Source: Rotaria socialis
Taxonomy: Eukaryota > Rotifera > Eurotatoria > Philodinida > Philodinidae
Assembly: GCA_905331475.1 (NCBI GenBank)
Contig: CAJNYU010001813.1
Coordinates: 248,001-312,000, forward strand
DNA: 64,000 bases
Direction of reading: 5' to 3'
The translations under genes were made by a program, and so were the position numbers. Positions 50,200-64,000 of this stretch are shown piece by piece (position 1 is the stretch's first letter; the number at the start of each line of letters is the position of its first letter). The notes under the pieces are model-generated. The model was not told the DNA's origin and searched no databases. It saw only the letters and a program-made list of their open reading frames with translations.

Positions 50200-52123
50200 A
50201 TGATGGATTCGAATCGATTAGTGCTGCGGCCGACACACAATCGACTTCCACTTAAAGATGTTTCATCACAAAAATTCTCATCTATAGAAATAACAAATAA
50301 AACCAAATTTATATCTACTACGATTGTACAACAAGAAAATGAAGTTCCAACTGCGACAAGACCTATTCTCACCGCTGCACGAGCAATAAAACAATATTCA
50401 AAAGAGAATGAAAATGATATGGTCATTTCCCCTATGTTTAAAACAGACTTTTTTATTGAACAAAAACCATGTCGTTCTGAGATTAATAAAACACGCGAAC
50501 AACTTGAACAAGATTTATTCGAATTGTAAGTACAAAGACAAGTGATTTTTATTTTACTTCGCTTCTATTGTAATAGTTGTAAATTAATAAATAACGCTAA
50601 GCAGGGCCAGTATTAATCTTGTTTTGACTCACCTATTAGTTAGCAAGCTAAGTGATAAATGGCATCTAGTAAATCTCAATGTTCTGGTCGGATACGCATA
50701 TGTACTGTAATAGGTTTCACGAACTCGAGATTGAAGTCCCTCTGAATTAAATTTATCAGCACTGACATCAATAGGAGGTTTTATCAGTGATAAAAAAGTC
50801 AACAATTATATTGACGGTCAAAACGACTTTGTCGTCCTTGGATGTATCACATTGAATTTTATGGTTGACTTTTTCCAAAATCGCACAGAAAGTAACGACT
50901 TTCTATTTATAATATAGAAAGTAATCTGTTAATCAGATCATACATACATGAACTCACTGCCGAGCTGAACTTCTCATTCAAATTTTATTGAATTTTCTAG
51001 GCCTGACTATCGTCAATCAATTTTTGAACATTTAAAATCAGTAGAACATATTTATGCACCTAGTAAGTATAGTTTATCAAAAAAAAGATGTGCCATGTTG
51101 TAGCGATTGTTTTTGTTTTTTAAGAAGCAAATTTTATGGAATATCAATCAGATATTAATCCTGCTATGCGTACAATTTTGATCGATTGGCTCATTGAAGT
51201 GACTGATGAGTATAAACTGAATGATGAAACACTTTTTCTCTGTGTTCAATATGTGGATCGATTTTTATCAACAGTGAACGTAACTCGATCGAAGTTACAA
51301 TTACTTGGTTAGTTTCTTTTGATTATTATAACGATAAAACTACACTGAATTTCTATTATTTAGGTACTACATCTATGTATGTAGCATCGAAATATGAAGA
51401 AATGTATCCACCTGCATTAGAAGAATTTTCATTTATTACGGATAATACATATGAAACAAAACATATCCTTCGAATGGAACAGATTATCATGAAAGTAAGC
51501 TCCTTAAATTTGTTTTTCATTCGAATTTAAGTCTTGTTCGTTATTGTAACAAAAATTGAAACATTCATTTTTTTTTATAGATGCTGAACTTCTCTATATC
51601 TGGGCCAACGTGTTATACATTTCTACAACATTATTTTATCGATCTTAGATCTTCCATGCCCATTGATAACAATGATGATGACTATAAAAGTGTAACAATG
51701 TTATCGAATTACTTATGTACATTAACATTGCTGCACGATCGACCATTTTCGTCCTATCGTTCGTCTATGATAGCTGCTTGCTGTCTTTTATATGCAATTC
51801 AATTGCTTAAACAACATCTTAATATTGATATTGTATGGTCACGTCATCATGTTAAACTATCAACATATACACAATATGATTTAAGACAATGTACTATAGC
51901 TTTAGCTGAAGTGTATACAAAAACGTATCAACAAGATAGAGTAACATCAAGTTTACTTCGACGTTTTTCAAATACGAAAAAATACAATGAATCATATCAA
52001 AAACGAGTGTGTGAAATACTTCATCAATCAAAATTAGAAGAAATTGACGAAGATGATAACCTATTGGATTTAACACTCGACGAATTCGAAGGAAGTAATA
52101 TCAGCTTGGATCTTCATGGGTAA
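50200..52123 (+). CDS. CCNA: Cyclin A
   Basis: Five exons, 50200..50525, 51001..51062, 51125..51307, 51364..51494 and 51581..52123, join in phase to 414 residues (human cyclin A2 is 432). A-type cyclins activate CDK2/CDK1 in S phase and G2/M. The cyclin box begins with [20 protein letters not shown] (MRAIL helix), then [54 protein letters not shown], and the C-terminal cyclin fold ([18 protein letters not shown]). The YITDDTYT-like and KLQL motifs point to A rather than B type. The N-terminus has a destruction box RLVLRPTHN at residues 6-14 (RxxLxxxxN) and a KEN at 68-70, consistent with APC/C-driven turnover. Two ATGs (50200, 50203) open the frame. The C-terminus is extended by an acidic tail ([20 protein letters not shown]). 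Confidence 0.92.
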
Positions 52124-53603
52124 AAGTTTAATATCATTAATAAATGATGATTATGCCCTTTCTTTATTTATTTGGTTTCTTTGTTGTATCATTAGACAAC
52201 ATAAAATCTTTTGTTTTCATTTGAATCTCATTATTATTCTGTCTTATTTTACCTCTTAAATTGTCTACAACATGATTTGTTTTCTTTTCTTCGAATTCGA
52301 TTGATTAATCTTTTTCTTTTCTTGTTGTTCGTAATTTTTTCTGTGTTGTCTATGTCAGTGTTAGAAATGAGTTTTTTTTCTGTTCGTGAACTGAAGAATC
52401 TTTCTTTTTTTTTGTAGTGTCAACAATTATTTGAGATAATCGAATATATGTTTTCAATCAGAGCATGCCAAACACTTCTTTGGATAATTTTTTTTATGCT
52501 CATAATCAAAATAATAGAAATTTAAACACAAACGTTATACAGAGAATTATGCCAAACAAGTATATGGTGAAAAGAATATAATTAATAGATATCTGTGAAG
52601 CTTTTCTTCCTCTAAATTTGTGGCTGCAAATTTGATTAACGTGATGTCGTCATAAGTCGTAAAAATAGACTACTCTCTACTCATACAATGTATCGTCGAT
52701 TATTTACTTCATATTAAAATAATTATATTCTAGAATACTCATGTCAGAAGCGGGAGTCAACGAATTTCACGTTGCCCGATCTGTCTAGACTGCATTCTTT
52801 TTTTGAAACTAATTATAGGTAACTGCAATTCACTTATTTTGCTTGTAATAATCTGGCAAAAGTACCATGCGCATATATACTATCATTATTAAAACACATG
52901 CTCTATTTTATTTTACTGCTTTTAAAATACGAAGTGTGGTGTAAAAGTCGACCTTAGTATCTACCTGTTATCAGTAGTAGATTGAGAATAGTGAGGAATC
53001 CCTGCAATTGGATTAGAATCTCTAAAACTTTTATTACTTTTATGTTGTATGGTTTTATAAGGCTTTGACAAAAAAAGGAACATTTATCAGTAGATTTCTT
53101 TCTAGACTAAATATTTTAATAAAAAAAGATTAAATTTCTTATTTTTTCTATTAAATACAACTGTTTTGTTTTGAGATCAATAATAATTATAAATAACAGT
53201 TCATATAAATGAAAATAAGCAAATAAATATTTTTATGCATGATATCCTGCGACAAACACAACAAAGATTTAATCCAAAGGTCAACAACAACAACAATAAA
53301 AAAGAACTGCATACGTACACAACTAAACCATAAATAGGATACACAACATGTGTCTTACATAACGGCGACACGTATGAAAAAATAACTAAACAGTAGATTC
53401 AAATCTTATTATTATTTTTGTAATATTCAATGATGAGAAACAGTTGTAAATGTGTATCGTTTTATCTGAGCAGAATGCATCAAAAAGTAAAAAGACGACG
53501 TTTCGTGAAGAACATGTTAAAGAAAAAGAAAAAAATCAACTTATTACCACAACCCCTTTGGAGTTGAAATGTTGAACCTGTATATCTTTAGATTCTTTAT
53601 ACT
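52124..53603. other. Intergenic, no gene seen
   Basis: About 1.5 kb of AT-rich sequence after cyclin A. Open frames are T-rich hydrophobic strings. No RNA gene or element was recognised. Confidence 0.35.
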
Positions 53604-53994
53604 AAAACAAAATACAGCGTGAAAAATCTCCAAAAGACGATAGGTCGGTTTTTCGCATGATCATCCACTGGCAATATTCCAGGGCGAACATTCTGGCCAC
53701 CGGATTCCGTAGGATACTCCAGGAAATATGCAGGAAAGTCACCATATCCTGCAGGAAAACACGGGAAATCGCTGGAACATGGAAGCAATATTCCGATCAA
53801 AAATACGGTCGAACTTTTCCGGCGGATTCCTGCCAAGTTCCGGTGCTTTCCGGCAGAAATTGATCGGAAATCACTGGATAAAATCCGAAAAATTTCCAAC
53901 CGGAATACTGCTCACACAAAATCAAAGGAACTACCCGGAACCGGCCGTTTTCAGGGCGGACTGTTCGATCTGGGATACACTGTATTTTGTTTAC
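53604..53994. mobile_element. GC-rich insertion with short terminal inverted repeats
   Basis: The left end AAAACAAAATACAGCG and the right end CACTGTATTTTGTTTA are near-perfect inverted copies (ACAAAATACAG shared). The roughly 390 bp between them is clearly more GC-rich than the surroundings, with many CCGG/TTCCGG words, and has overlapping open frames on both strands because stops are rare, not because a protein is evident. A non-autonomous DNA transposon is likely. The target duplication is unclear. Confidence 0.65.
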
Positions 53995-54361
53995 TTCTAT
54001 ATTTAGAGCAAAGCTTTTGTTATGAGCGCCGTATTTTTTGTTTTTACTCTTATCATTCACTTGTTATTTGTCATCTTCGTAGTTTTTTCTTAATTTAGCA
54101 TTTTCATTATAATACAAATTGATTTAAATGACAAATACTGCCAGTACGAATATCTATTATGTAATAACTGAGTCTTCAGATTTTAACGGGCAGGGGGGCT
54201 GCGACGACACTAGTCATCATCTATGTTACATTTTCTCTCTGTTATGCATATGTTCGCTCATATCATGACTTATTTATTATCTGTATTACTTTCGCATTTA
54301 CATGTTTCAACAAAAATCCATGTTTTCTTTCCTGCCCAGGTTGAGCATTACAACGACTAGA

Positions 54362-54494
54362 TACAGCCGTATGTCGCCGTGTCGTATATGGCAGAACACA
54401 GCGACCTTTTAGAAGCCGTATCCGATCGTATACGGCCGTATCATAAACAGGAAACGATCAAGCACTGCAATGTATACGACCGTTCACGGCCGTA
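54362..54494. repeat. Imperfect inverted repeat rich in CGTATACGGCCGT words
   Basis: The ends TACAGCCGT (54362) and ACGGCCGTA (to 54494) are inverted copies. Between them related words recur: GTCGTATATGG, AGCCGTATCC, CGTATACGGCCGTATC and TATACGACCGTTCACGG. CGTATACG and ACGGCCGT are themselves palindromes. CpG-containing words are otherwise scarce in this AT-rich window. It could be a small MITE or a clustered binding-site palindrome. Confidence 0.5.
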
Positions 54495-56480
54495 ATTCTG
54501 AACAAAAAGAAAAATACATTCATAAATCCCTCGAATCGATAGTGAGCACACCACAGACGTCAATTCTACTACATTCCCATAGAAATCAAACTGAAAAATG
54601 CAAACAGCCAAAAAACCTACTCCAAATCACACCGAAAATCACAGAAATCATACTTCCAACAGATCTTTTCGGAGCATTACTCATACCCTAAATCTTCCAA
54701 GAGCGCAAAAAGCTAACTCCCTATGATTTTCCGTCCATCAAACAGCAAAAATCATAACAAATCTAAAAAAATACAAAAAAGCACCGAACAAATTCTGCGA
54801 AAATCATCTTTCAAAGGAAGCATCGTAGAGAAATGGATGTTATTTAACAAAATACTGAGTACGGCAGAAGAAGAGAAGATAGGTTCTATCTGTCTGATAT
54901 GCTAGAAGCAAAAGAAGCTAGTAAAAGATTATCTATTGCAGAATAATCTCAAAGATTGAATAATTCTTCTCTTGAACAAATGTCTTGATTATCTTCTCTC
55001 TCTCTCTCTTACTTTAGAATTCAGACTGACTTCCTCTTAAAATATTACATCTATTTATATTATTCCAATAGTTCAATACTCATACAATCATCAGAGTTTT
55101 TCTTATCACTCTTGTTGATTTTCTACGCAACTCATGATCTATTTAAACTATTACATATAGACGCTGTAATCATGATTGACCAAAATCATTTTTCAAAATT
55201 TTATTTGTCGTGTAGTCGCCGTGATATGTTTTCATAGTCAATAGTTCGTTTTGTCTCATTTATCCTTGGCGGTTTCTTTCCATAGAACGTTGTAAAAAAC
55301 CAAAAAAAAAGCAAAATCTTAATCTAACAGTTCATTTCAAAGAGATACAGACAATAGAGGTAAACAGAACAGTTGAAGAAGAATTCTTTTGAGATTAGTA
55401 AAACGTATAACCCCATGTCAAAAAAAAATAGTAAAAATTATCCAGAATAAAAAACAAAGATTCATTGTTGTCTTTCGTTCATTAATAAATAATTCAACTG
55501 TTTAACTTTCATGTGTTTGAGTATATCAACTTAGATTGACAAACATTAAATATTTTGAACTTAATTGGAGACCAATTAAATAAACGTAATAAAAAACATT
55601 TTTGATTTATTGAGGGATCAAAAAAATAAAATCATTCGATGTCAATCTTTATTTTTAAAACAAAACAGAAAACCAAAATTTTAACAAAAGAATAACATAA
55701 AAATCATCCTCAAAACTCAGCTTGATCTCAAATAATACTGAAATAGGTCGGAGTAAAATTACAATACATTTATCTTGATTGATAACATTAGTACCGTATG
55801 ATAGATTGGGTGAAGCACCATTGACTTGATGATGTTTTTCAATTGCAGCCACTGGATATCTAATTAGTATAGAAACAAAAGAATCACATCTTGCAGTGTT
55901 ATATATGATTTTCATTCTGAAATAAGATCTTTATTACTTCTTTGTTCAATACTATGCAAAGGATACATTGAATTGACGACATCATTGATAAAAAATAAGG
56001 AAAATTCAAATGAATTCTTGTATTTAACCTTTATTTCAATAAAGTAATAGCTTCAACGTCAAAGAAGAGTTCTCGTCAATCTCATCAACACCCACTTACT
56101 GATAAATAATCATTGGTGGTGCTTTTAAATACATCAGATATCGAACTGTGATTAAAGAATTCAACTTACTGCTTTCACATGATATTCAACAAAACAAGCC
56201 TGACTCCTTATTTCGACACAATAGTAGTAATATCGTTCTGATCTATATGCCTTTGATTGATTTATAGAATGTATTTAAAAGCAATCTGAAGAAAGATTCA
56301 GTACAAATTATGCGATATATTTTAGTTTTCACAATTTACTACGTGATTCTCTCATCGTATATATCGCTATTATATGATGATTTTTATGCTATATAGTCGT
56401 ATGGCAACTATGAAAAATCCATCATTTTGTTGTTTCTCTTATTTGAAATTTAAAAAAATTAGCTTGATTAATCTTTCTAC
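54495..56480. other. Intergenic, no gene seen
   Basis: About 2 kb. Contains a CT microsatellite near 54995-55010. Open frames are short and Lys/Ser/Ile-rich without motifs. No gene supported. Confidence 0.35.
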
Positions 56481-56629
56481 CAGAGACGTGCACAGGACAA
56501 GATTTCTCGTCCTGTCCTTACCTGTCCTGCTGGCTACTTTGGTCCTGGCGGGCGTCAGGGCAGGACAAAAATCGAAATCTCATCCTGTCCTCCAGGACAG
56601 CAGGACCCCCTGTCCTGTGCACGTCTCTG
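56481..56629. mobile_element. hAT-like MITE (149 bp) with 19-bp perfect TIRs
   Basis: CAGAGACGTGCACAGGACA at 56481 is repeated in perfect inverted orientation ending at 56629. The flanks carry the identical 8-bp direct repeat CTTTCTAC at 56473-56480 and 56630-56637. The interior repeats the word CAGGAC (and GTCCTG) many times in both orientations, so the element can form several nested hairpins. It is non-coding. TIR start CAGAG and 8-bp duplication indicate a hAT-family MITE. Confidence 0.9.
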
Positions 56630-56637
56630 CTTTCTAC

Positions 56638-57823
56638 ACACGCCAATTAACAACTTCCTACTATTTAAACTACCATCAATAGTTGCTCTGACATCGCAAC
56701 ATAAGATCCACTTACCAAAAAATAAAACGGGCCACACAATACAAGTGAAATATTTTTACTCACTCGTTATTTATTTATCTCTGTTGCCCTGGAGAAAAAT
56801 TAGGAATGCGCAGATAAACATTATTTAAGCACTAACACAAAACATATCTGTGTAGATAAACTAGGATAATGGAAAGTAATAGGGTTTATTTACCGAGATT
56901 CTTTCAACTAAAATATTGATATTATATGCACTAATTTACATTTATATGCCAATGAGACCAACAATAAAAAGTAATCTGTAGTATTTACACATATTGTGTA
57001 ATCATCAATAACCTTCAAAAGATATCATCGAATCATACATGTTTTCATAACAAAATCTATTCATCATAGGATGTCATCATATATTATTTTGATGTACCTA
57101 TTTTAGTGTAGAATATTCAACAGTTAACTCATTGAATCAAAATTCATCAAGAATAAGTAGAGCTTATTTGTTATTAACTCTTCTAAAAACAAAACCTCTC
57201 AAGAATAAAGAATAGATTTTGATTTTATAATTGCTATTACAGCATTGTTTTTATTCATTATTATTCCTACGAAAAAAAATAAGTATAAAAGATAGATGAC
57301 ATTCAATTCAAGGACATACCAACAATAAAGCCTCACAGAATACTTTTAGTTATACAATTCTATGTTGTGAAATAGCTATTTTTAGAACCGCGCAGATTAC
57401 TTAGTACTAAAATTAGTCCTACCGTTTCAAGGACATATCTAATCAGTATCTTTCTAATCTTTCTCTCATGAATAGAACGGCCAAAGTACACTTAAACTTT
57501 TCTGTATGGTCAACATCGTGATCAATATTTACATATTCTCAGTACACGAGTACTAGTGATGAATAAAAGCATTGCCGTTATCTTTTGGATTGTATTTTTC
57601 TCATGATGCACTGTGCGAAGGATTTTTTTATGACCTAACTATATATTAGAATTTTTATATATTTAGAATCAGCTTACTATGAACAATAATCCATAAATAA
57701 TATTATTTGTGTTAGTTTTAGAAAACGGAAAGATGCCGTTAGGTGATAGTTTCATCGAGTAGAGCAGATATAGTATGGAACATCTGAAACCTATGCACGT
57801 AGTAATTTGGTGTGGACATATAT
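56638..57823. other. Intergenic, no gene seen
   Basis: About 1.2 kb of AT-rich sequence between two hAT-like elements. No coding or RNA feature recognised. Confidence 0.35.
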
Positions 57824-57831
57824 ACACTAAA

Positions 57832-58702
57832 CATAGGCGGCGGAGTCTGTTGGCTCACGAGGTTTGAGCCTATTCTAGTTTTGAATAGGGTAGGCTTGAG
57901 TAGGCTCAAACAAGAACAGCTGAAGGCTCGGGTAGGCTCAATTGTATCTAAGTCTTTCATTATTGTTTAGTTTTCACGTATAACTTACAGTGTCAGTAAC
58001 ATATGACGTATTGTTGCAAAGTTAGTTCATATTTTCTTTATCACCAATACGAACTGGAATTCGATGAGATATTCATTGGGCTTCATAAGATTTAAATCAA
58101 CCAAGAAATCACCATTGAAAAAAGTAGCGGAAGTTGATTCGTGATCAGCTACCCAAGGGTGCCTTGATCGAGGGGTGGCGGGGATGTAACACCCCAAATA
58201 TTCGAAAAATTGTCTTGCGTTATATTTCACAAATGAAATTTTCACTACCTTAAGCACGATTTTATCGGTTAACCTTATTGATGTCAGATGTTAAAGTGAA
58301 AAATCAGAAATTTATATCTGATAATTCTGAAAAATCAGAAAAATTTCAAAAACCTCCTGAAACATTGAGAAAAACCAATAAAAAAAATGAGAAGCGATTC
58401 CTGAAAAATTGAGAAAAAATGCGGATAAATCCCGAAAGAGTGAGAAAACTCCAGTAGAAATGCGAAAAAAAAGCAAAGAATTCTGAAAATATTTCGAAAT
58501 CAGGTGGATCTGATACCACTGGTTACTGTCGTTTCAAATTTTTGGGTGCTTGCGACATCCTTGAGCACAGCATCTTGAAGAAAAATTTTTTTACACCGGC
58601 CCCTCACAAAGTTGGAATGGTCATGGCAGCCCTGTCGCTTCTCTATCTCATTTAGCTGGAAAATTGAGCCTATCCTAGAGGGAAACCGTTTCGCCGCCTA
58701 TG
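57832..58702. mobile_element. Larger hAT-like non-autonomous element (871 bp)
   Basis: The left end CATAGGCGGCGGA and the right end TCGCCGCCTATG are inverted repeats. Flanks are ACACTAAA (57824-57831) and ACACTAAG (58703-58710), an 8-bp target duplication with one mismatch. Near the left end, the word GTAGGCTCAA recurs in tandem-like fashion. The interior has a run of GAAAAATCAGAAA-like A-rich words at 58.30-58.50 kb. No transposase frame is visible, so it would need a helper. Confidence 0.72.
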
Positions 58703-58710
58703 ACACTAAG

Positions 58711-61655
<2,945 letters not shown>

Positions 61656-62283
61656 TAAATCGCAAAATGTGTTCTTAAATATAGCTTGTAACTTAGGTTT
61701 TTTTTCTTATACATTCGATCGTGTGGTCAATTGAAAAAATAAAATTCTTGTTTTGGTTCAATACTAGATTTAGAACAGCCTGTATAAAATATGCTTCGTA
61801 TTTTAATATCTATCTTTGATTATGATTCAACACAACAAGATTTCTTGCAATGTCAGTTCGTATGCTCTATGTTTACAAGATGACGTAAACTTATAGCTGA
61901 ACGTCCAGTAACTTCATTGAGTATAATGGTTACTTTTTCAAACTACGATCAAAATATAATTTTATCAAGGAAATTTTAACAAGAAAATATTTAATGAAAA
62001 AATACTATTTATTTTTTTGTGAAAGAAAATTATTTATCTTGTAGTACTATGTACGTCTAATATTTCCAAGTCACAGAGTAAATGTGTACTTGTTTATAAT
62101 TATTGCGTTCCCCACTCTTTATTCAATCTGTCTACTAGTGCCATCGTCAACGAGCGACATATATAATTTTCATTGATCGAATGCAGTCGACTAATAGGAA
62201 AATCTCTCTGTTGAAGATATTGAAATTCACTTTTCATCCATCTCTCATCTCATTCACAATCAACTGTAATTTTCAGAAAAGCA
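61656..62283. other. Intergenic between GDH and XAB2
   Basis: About 630 bp. AATAAAAT near 61738 could polyadenylate GDH. TTTTCAG at 62270-62276 ends seven bases before the XAB2 start codon and may be a cis or trans splice acceptor. Confidence 0.45.
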
Positions 62284-64000
62284 ATGACTGTAGAAGACGA
62301 TTCATCAGCAGACGTAGAATTATCCACACCCAAGCTGGTTTTTGTAAGAAATATTTTTGAAAAAAATCTAGTTCATAATATACTTTTATTATTATTTAGG
62401 ATGAAACCGATATACTCTATGAAGAAGATTGTTTACGAAATCAATATTCAGTTAAAGCTTGGCTTCGATATATTGATCATATTAAAGAGGGGCCCAATGA
62501 AAAAATAAATCTTGTCTACGAACGAGCATTACGTGAATTACCTGGGAGGTATGTGCATCATTCTTATCAATTTTTGTTTTCTTCAATTTTCTTGTATTTC
62601 AGTTATAAACTATGGTTCAGTTATTTGAAACTTCGACGAAAACAAATTCGTTCTAAATGTATTATTGATTCTGCCTATGAAGAAGTTAATAATACTTTTG
62701 AACGTTCACTTGTGTTTATGCATAAAGTAATTTTTATCGAATTGTATTCCTGTTTTTTTTTGGACCGATTTGTTTATTGTCTAATTAGATGCCTCGAATA
62801 TGGCTTGATTATTGTCAATTATTAATGGATCAAGGTAAAATAACTCGAACGCGTCGTGTATTTGATCGAGCGATTCGCGCATTACCAGTAACACAACATA
62901 CTCGTATATGGCCATTATATATTAAATTTGTTACAACTTATCCTGAAATACCAGATACTGCGATGCGAGTCTATAAAAGATATCTTAAAGTAAGATAATA
63001 TTACAAGCAAAATTCAAAATCTTTTATTCTAATTTTGATTTCTAGTTACAACCTGAATGTGTTGAAGAATATATTAATTATTTAAGAGAAATAGGAAAGT
63101 TAGATGAATGTGCAAAATTATTTGTTGATATGCTAAATCGAGATAATTTCGTTTCACGTCAAGGAAAATCAAATCATCAAGTAATGTTATCGTTTATTCT
63201 TCCTTTTGTATTATTGAGAATTGTTTTTACAAATTTCTATTCTTTTAAGTTATGGAATGAATTATGCGAATTAGTATCGAAAAATCCAACAAAAATAAAA
63301 TCAGTTCAAGTTGAACCGATTCTTCGGCAAGGAATTCAAAAATATCAAGACCAAGTAGGACAACTATGGACATCTCTTGCTGATTATTATATACGTAGCG
63401 GCTGTTTTGAAAAAGTATTATTTGGGATAACTTTTTATATTTTTTTTGAACGAATCACTTGTTTTTTAAGGCTCGTGATATATTTGAAGAAGCAATTGAA
63501 TCTGTTCTTACTGTTCGTGATTTTACACAAGTATTTGATGCTTATGCACAATCTGAAGAAGGTCTTGTGACTGCTTTGATGAATAAACCAAATGACGATG
63601 ATGAAGAAATAACTGAAGACGGTAAAAACAACATGAATAAATGAATAAAAAGAAATGTAATTTTTCTCGTTCGCAGATGATCTTGAACTTGAACTCCGTC
63701 TTGCTCGCTTAGAATATCTAATGGATCGTCGTCCATTAATGTTAAATAGTGTTTTACTTCGACAAAATCCTCATAATGTTAATGAATGGCTCAAACGTGT
63801 AAAACTATACGGTGAACAATACGATAAAATAATTCAAACATTCACAACAGCTGTACAAACAATTGATCCAAAAGTTTGTACAGGAAAATTACAAGATGTA
63901 TGGATTACATTTGCACAATTTTATGATAAATATCAACAGCCCGATGAAGCTAGATATATTTACGATAAAGCAGTTAAAGTTAATTTTCGAAATGTCGATG
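62284..64000 (+). CDS. XAB2: XAB2/SYF1 pre-mRNA-splicing factor (3' end outside the window)
   Basis: Eight exons are seen: 62284..62343, 62400..62548, 62603..62726, 62789..62989, 63046..63180, 63250..63414, 63471..63621 and 63677 to the window edge. All are in phase and give the first 436 residues. XAB2/SYF1 is a HAT-repeat scaffold of the NineTeen/Prp19-associated (IBC) part of the spliceosome and also acts in transcription-coupled repair. HAT repeats follow the human protein closely: YEEDCLRNQYSVKAWLRYID, SYKLWFSYLKLRRKQ, MPRIWLDYCQLLMDQGK, VTQHTRIWPLYIKF, LWTSLADYYIRSGCFEKARD, VRDFTQVFDAYAQ, LRLARLEYLMDRRPLMLNSV and LRQNPHNVNEW. Introns are about 50-70 bp. The human protein is about 855 residues, so about half is missing beyond the window. 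Confidence 0.95.

Noticed and set aside
53597..54060. Overlapping 70-100-codon frames in the GC-rich insertion
   Set aside because: Stops are rare there because of base composition. The translations share no domain, and frames are equally open on both strands.

Overview
The window is animal nuclear DNA. It is AT-rich, with genes on both strands split by many short introns of about 45-80 bp that carry ordinary GT...AG borders. The gene set (talin, vasohibin, cyclin A, NSD-type SET methyltransferase, centrin, NUDT19, XAB2/SYF1) is metazoan. Compact introns, a bacterial-type glutamate dehydrogenase split by introns, a hydrophilic LEA-like remnant, several small hAT-like elements and 3' splice sites placed directly before start codons would all fit a bdelloid rotifer (Rotaria/Adineta type). 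That assignment is inference, not proof. All exon borders were set by hand from splice signals, reading phase and remembered family alignments.

Layout. 0.4-2.3 kb (+): vasohibin tubulin carboxypeptidase. 3.3-4.8 kb (-): secretory Gly-rich protein with a Shisa-like Cys module, one membrane helix and a Pro/Gln/Tyr tail. 5.0-6.2 kb (-): a second single-pass protein with a PPSY tail, 5' end unresolved. 9.8-24.1 kb (+): a complete talin of 35 exons, with one candidate cassette exon. 24.5-26.6 kb (+): NUDT19-like Nudix hydrolase. 26.7-28.1 kb (-): low-complexity protein with a predicted N-myristoylation start. 28.5-29.3 kb (-): centrin. 29.3-37.3 kb: gene-poor, with a decayed multi-exon gene, a broken LEA-like gene and a 0.94-kb element with long terminal inverted repeats. 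37.3-38.6 kb (-): LRRC73-like leucine-rich-repeat protein. 39.6-46.7 kb (+): NSD-type histone methyltransferase with a GC-AG intron, a 13-nt microexon and a 3-kb intron. 47.7-48.6 kb (+): unrecognised acidic protein. 50.2-52.1 kb (+): cyclin A. 52-60 kb: repeat-rich, with several TIR elements. 60.0-61.7 kb (+): bacterial-type glutamate dehydrogenase. 62.3 kb to the end (+): XAB2/SYF1 splicing factor, cut by the window edge.

The genes are not an operon or a single pathway. They are neighbouring housekeeping and cytoskeletal genes. I did not find a clear new multi-gene system. The most interesting points are the paired Cys-module and PY-tail membrane proteins, the unusual splicing in the NSD gene, the candidate talin cassette exon, the bacterial-type GDH and the cluster of non-autonomous hAT-like elements with visible 8-bp target duplications.
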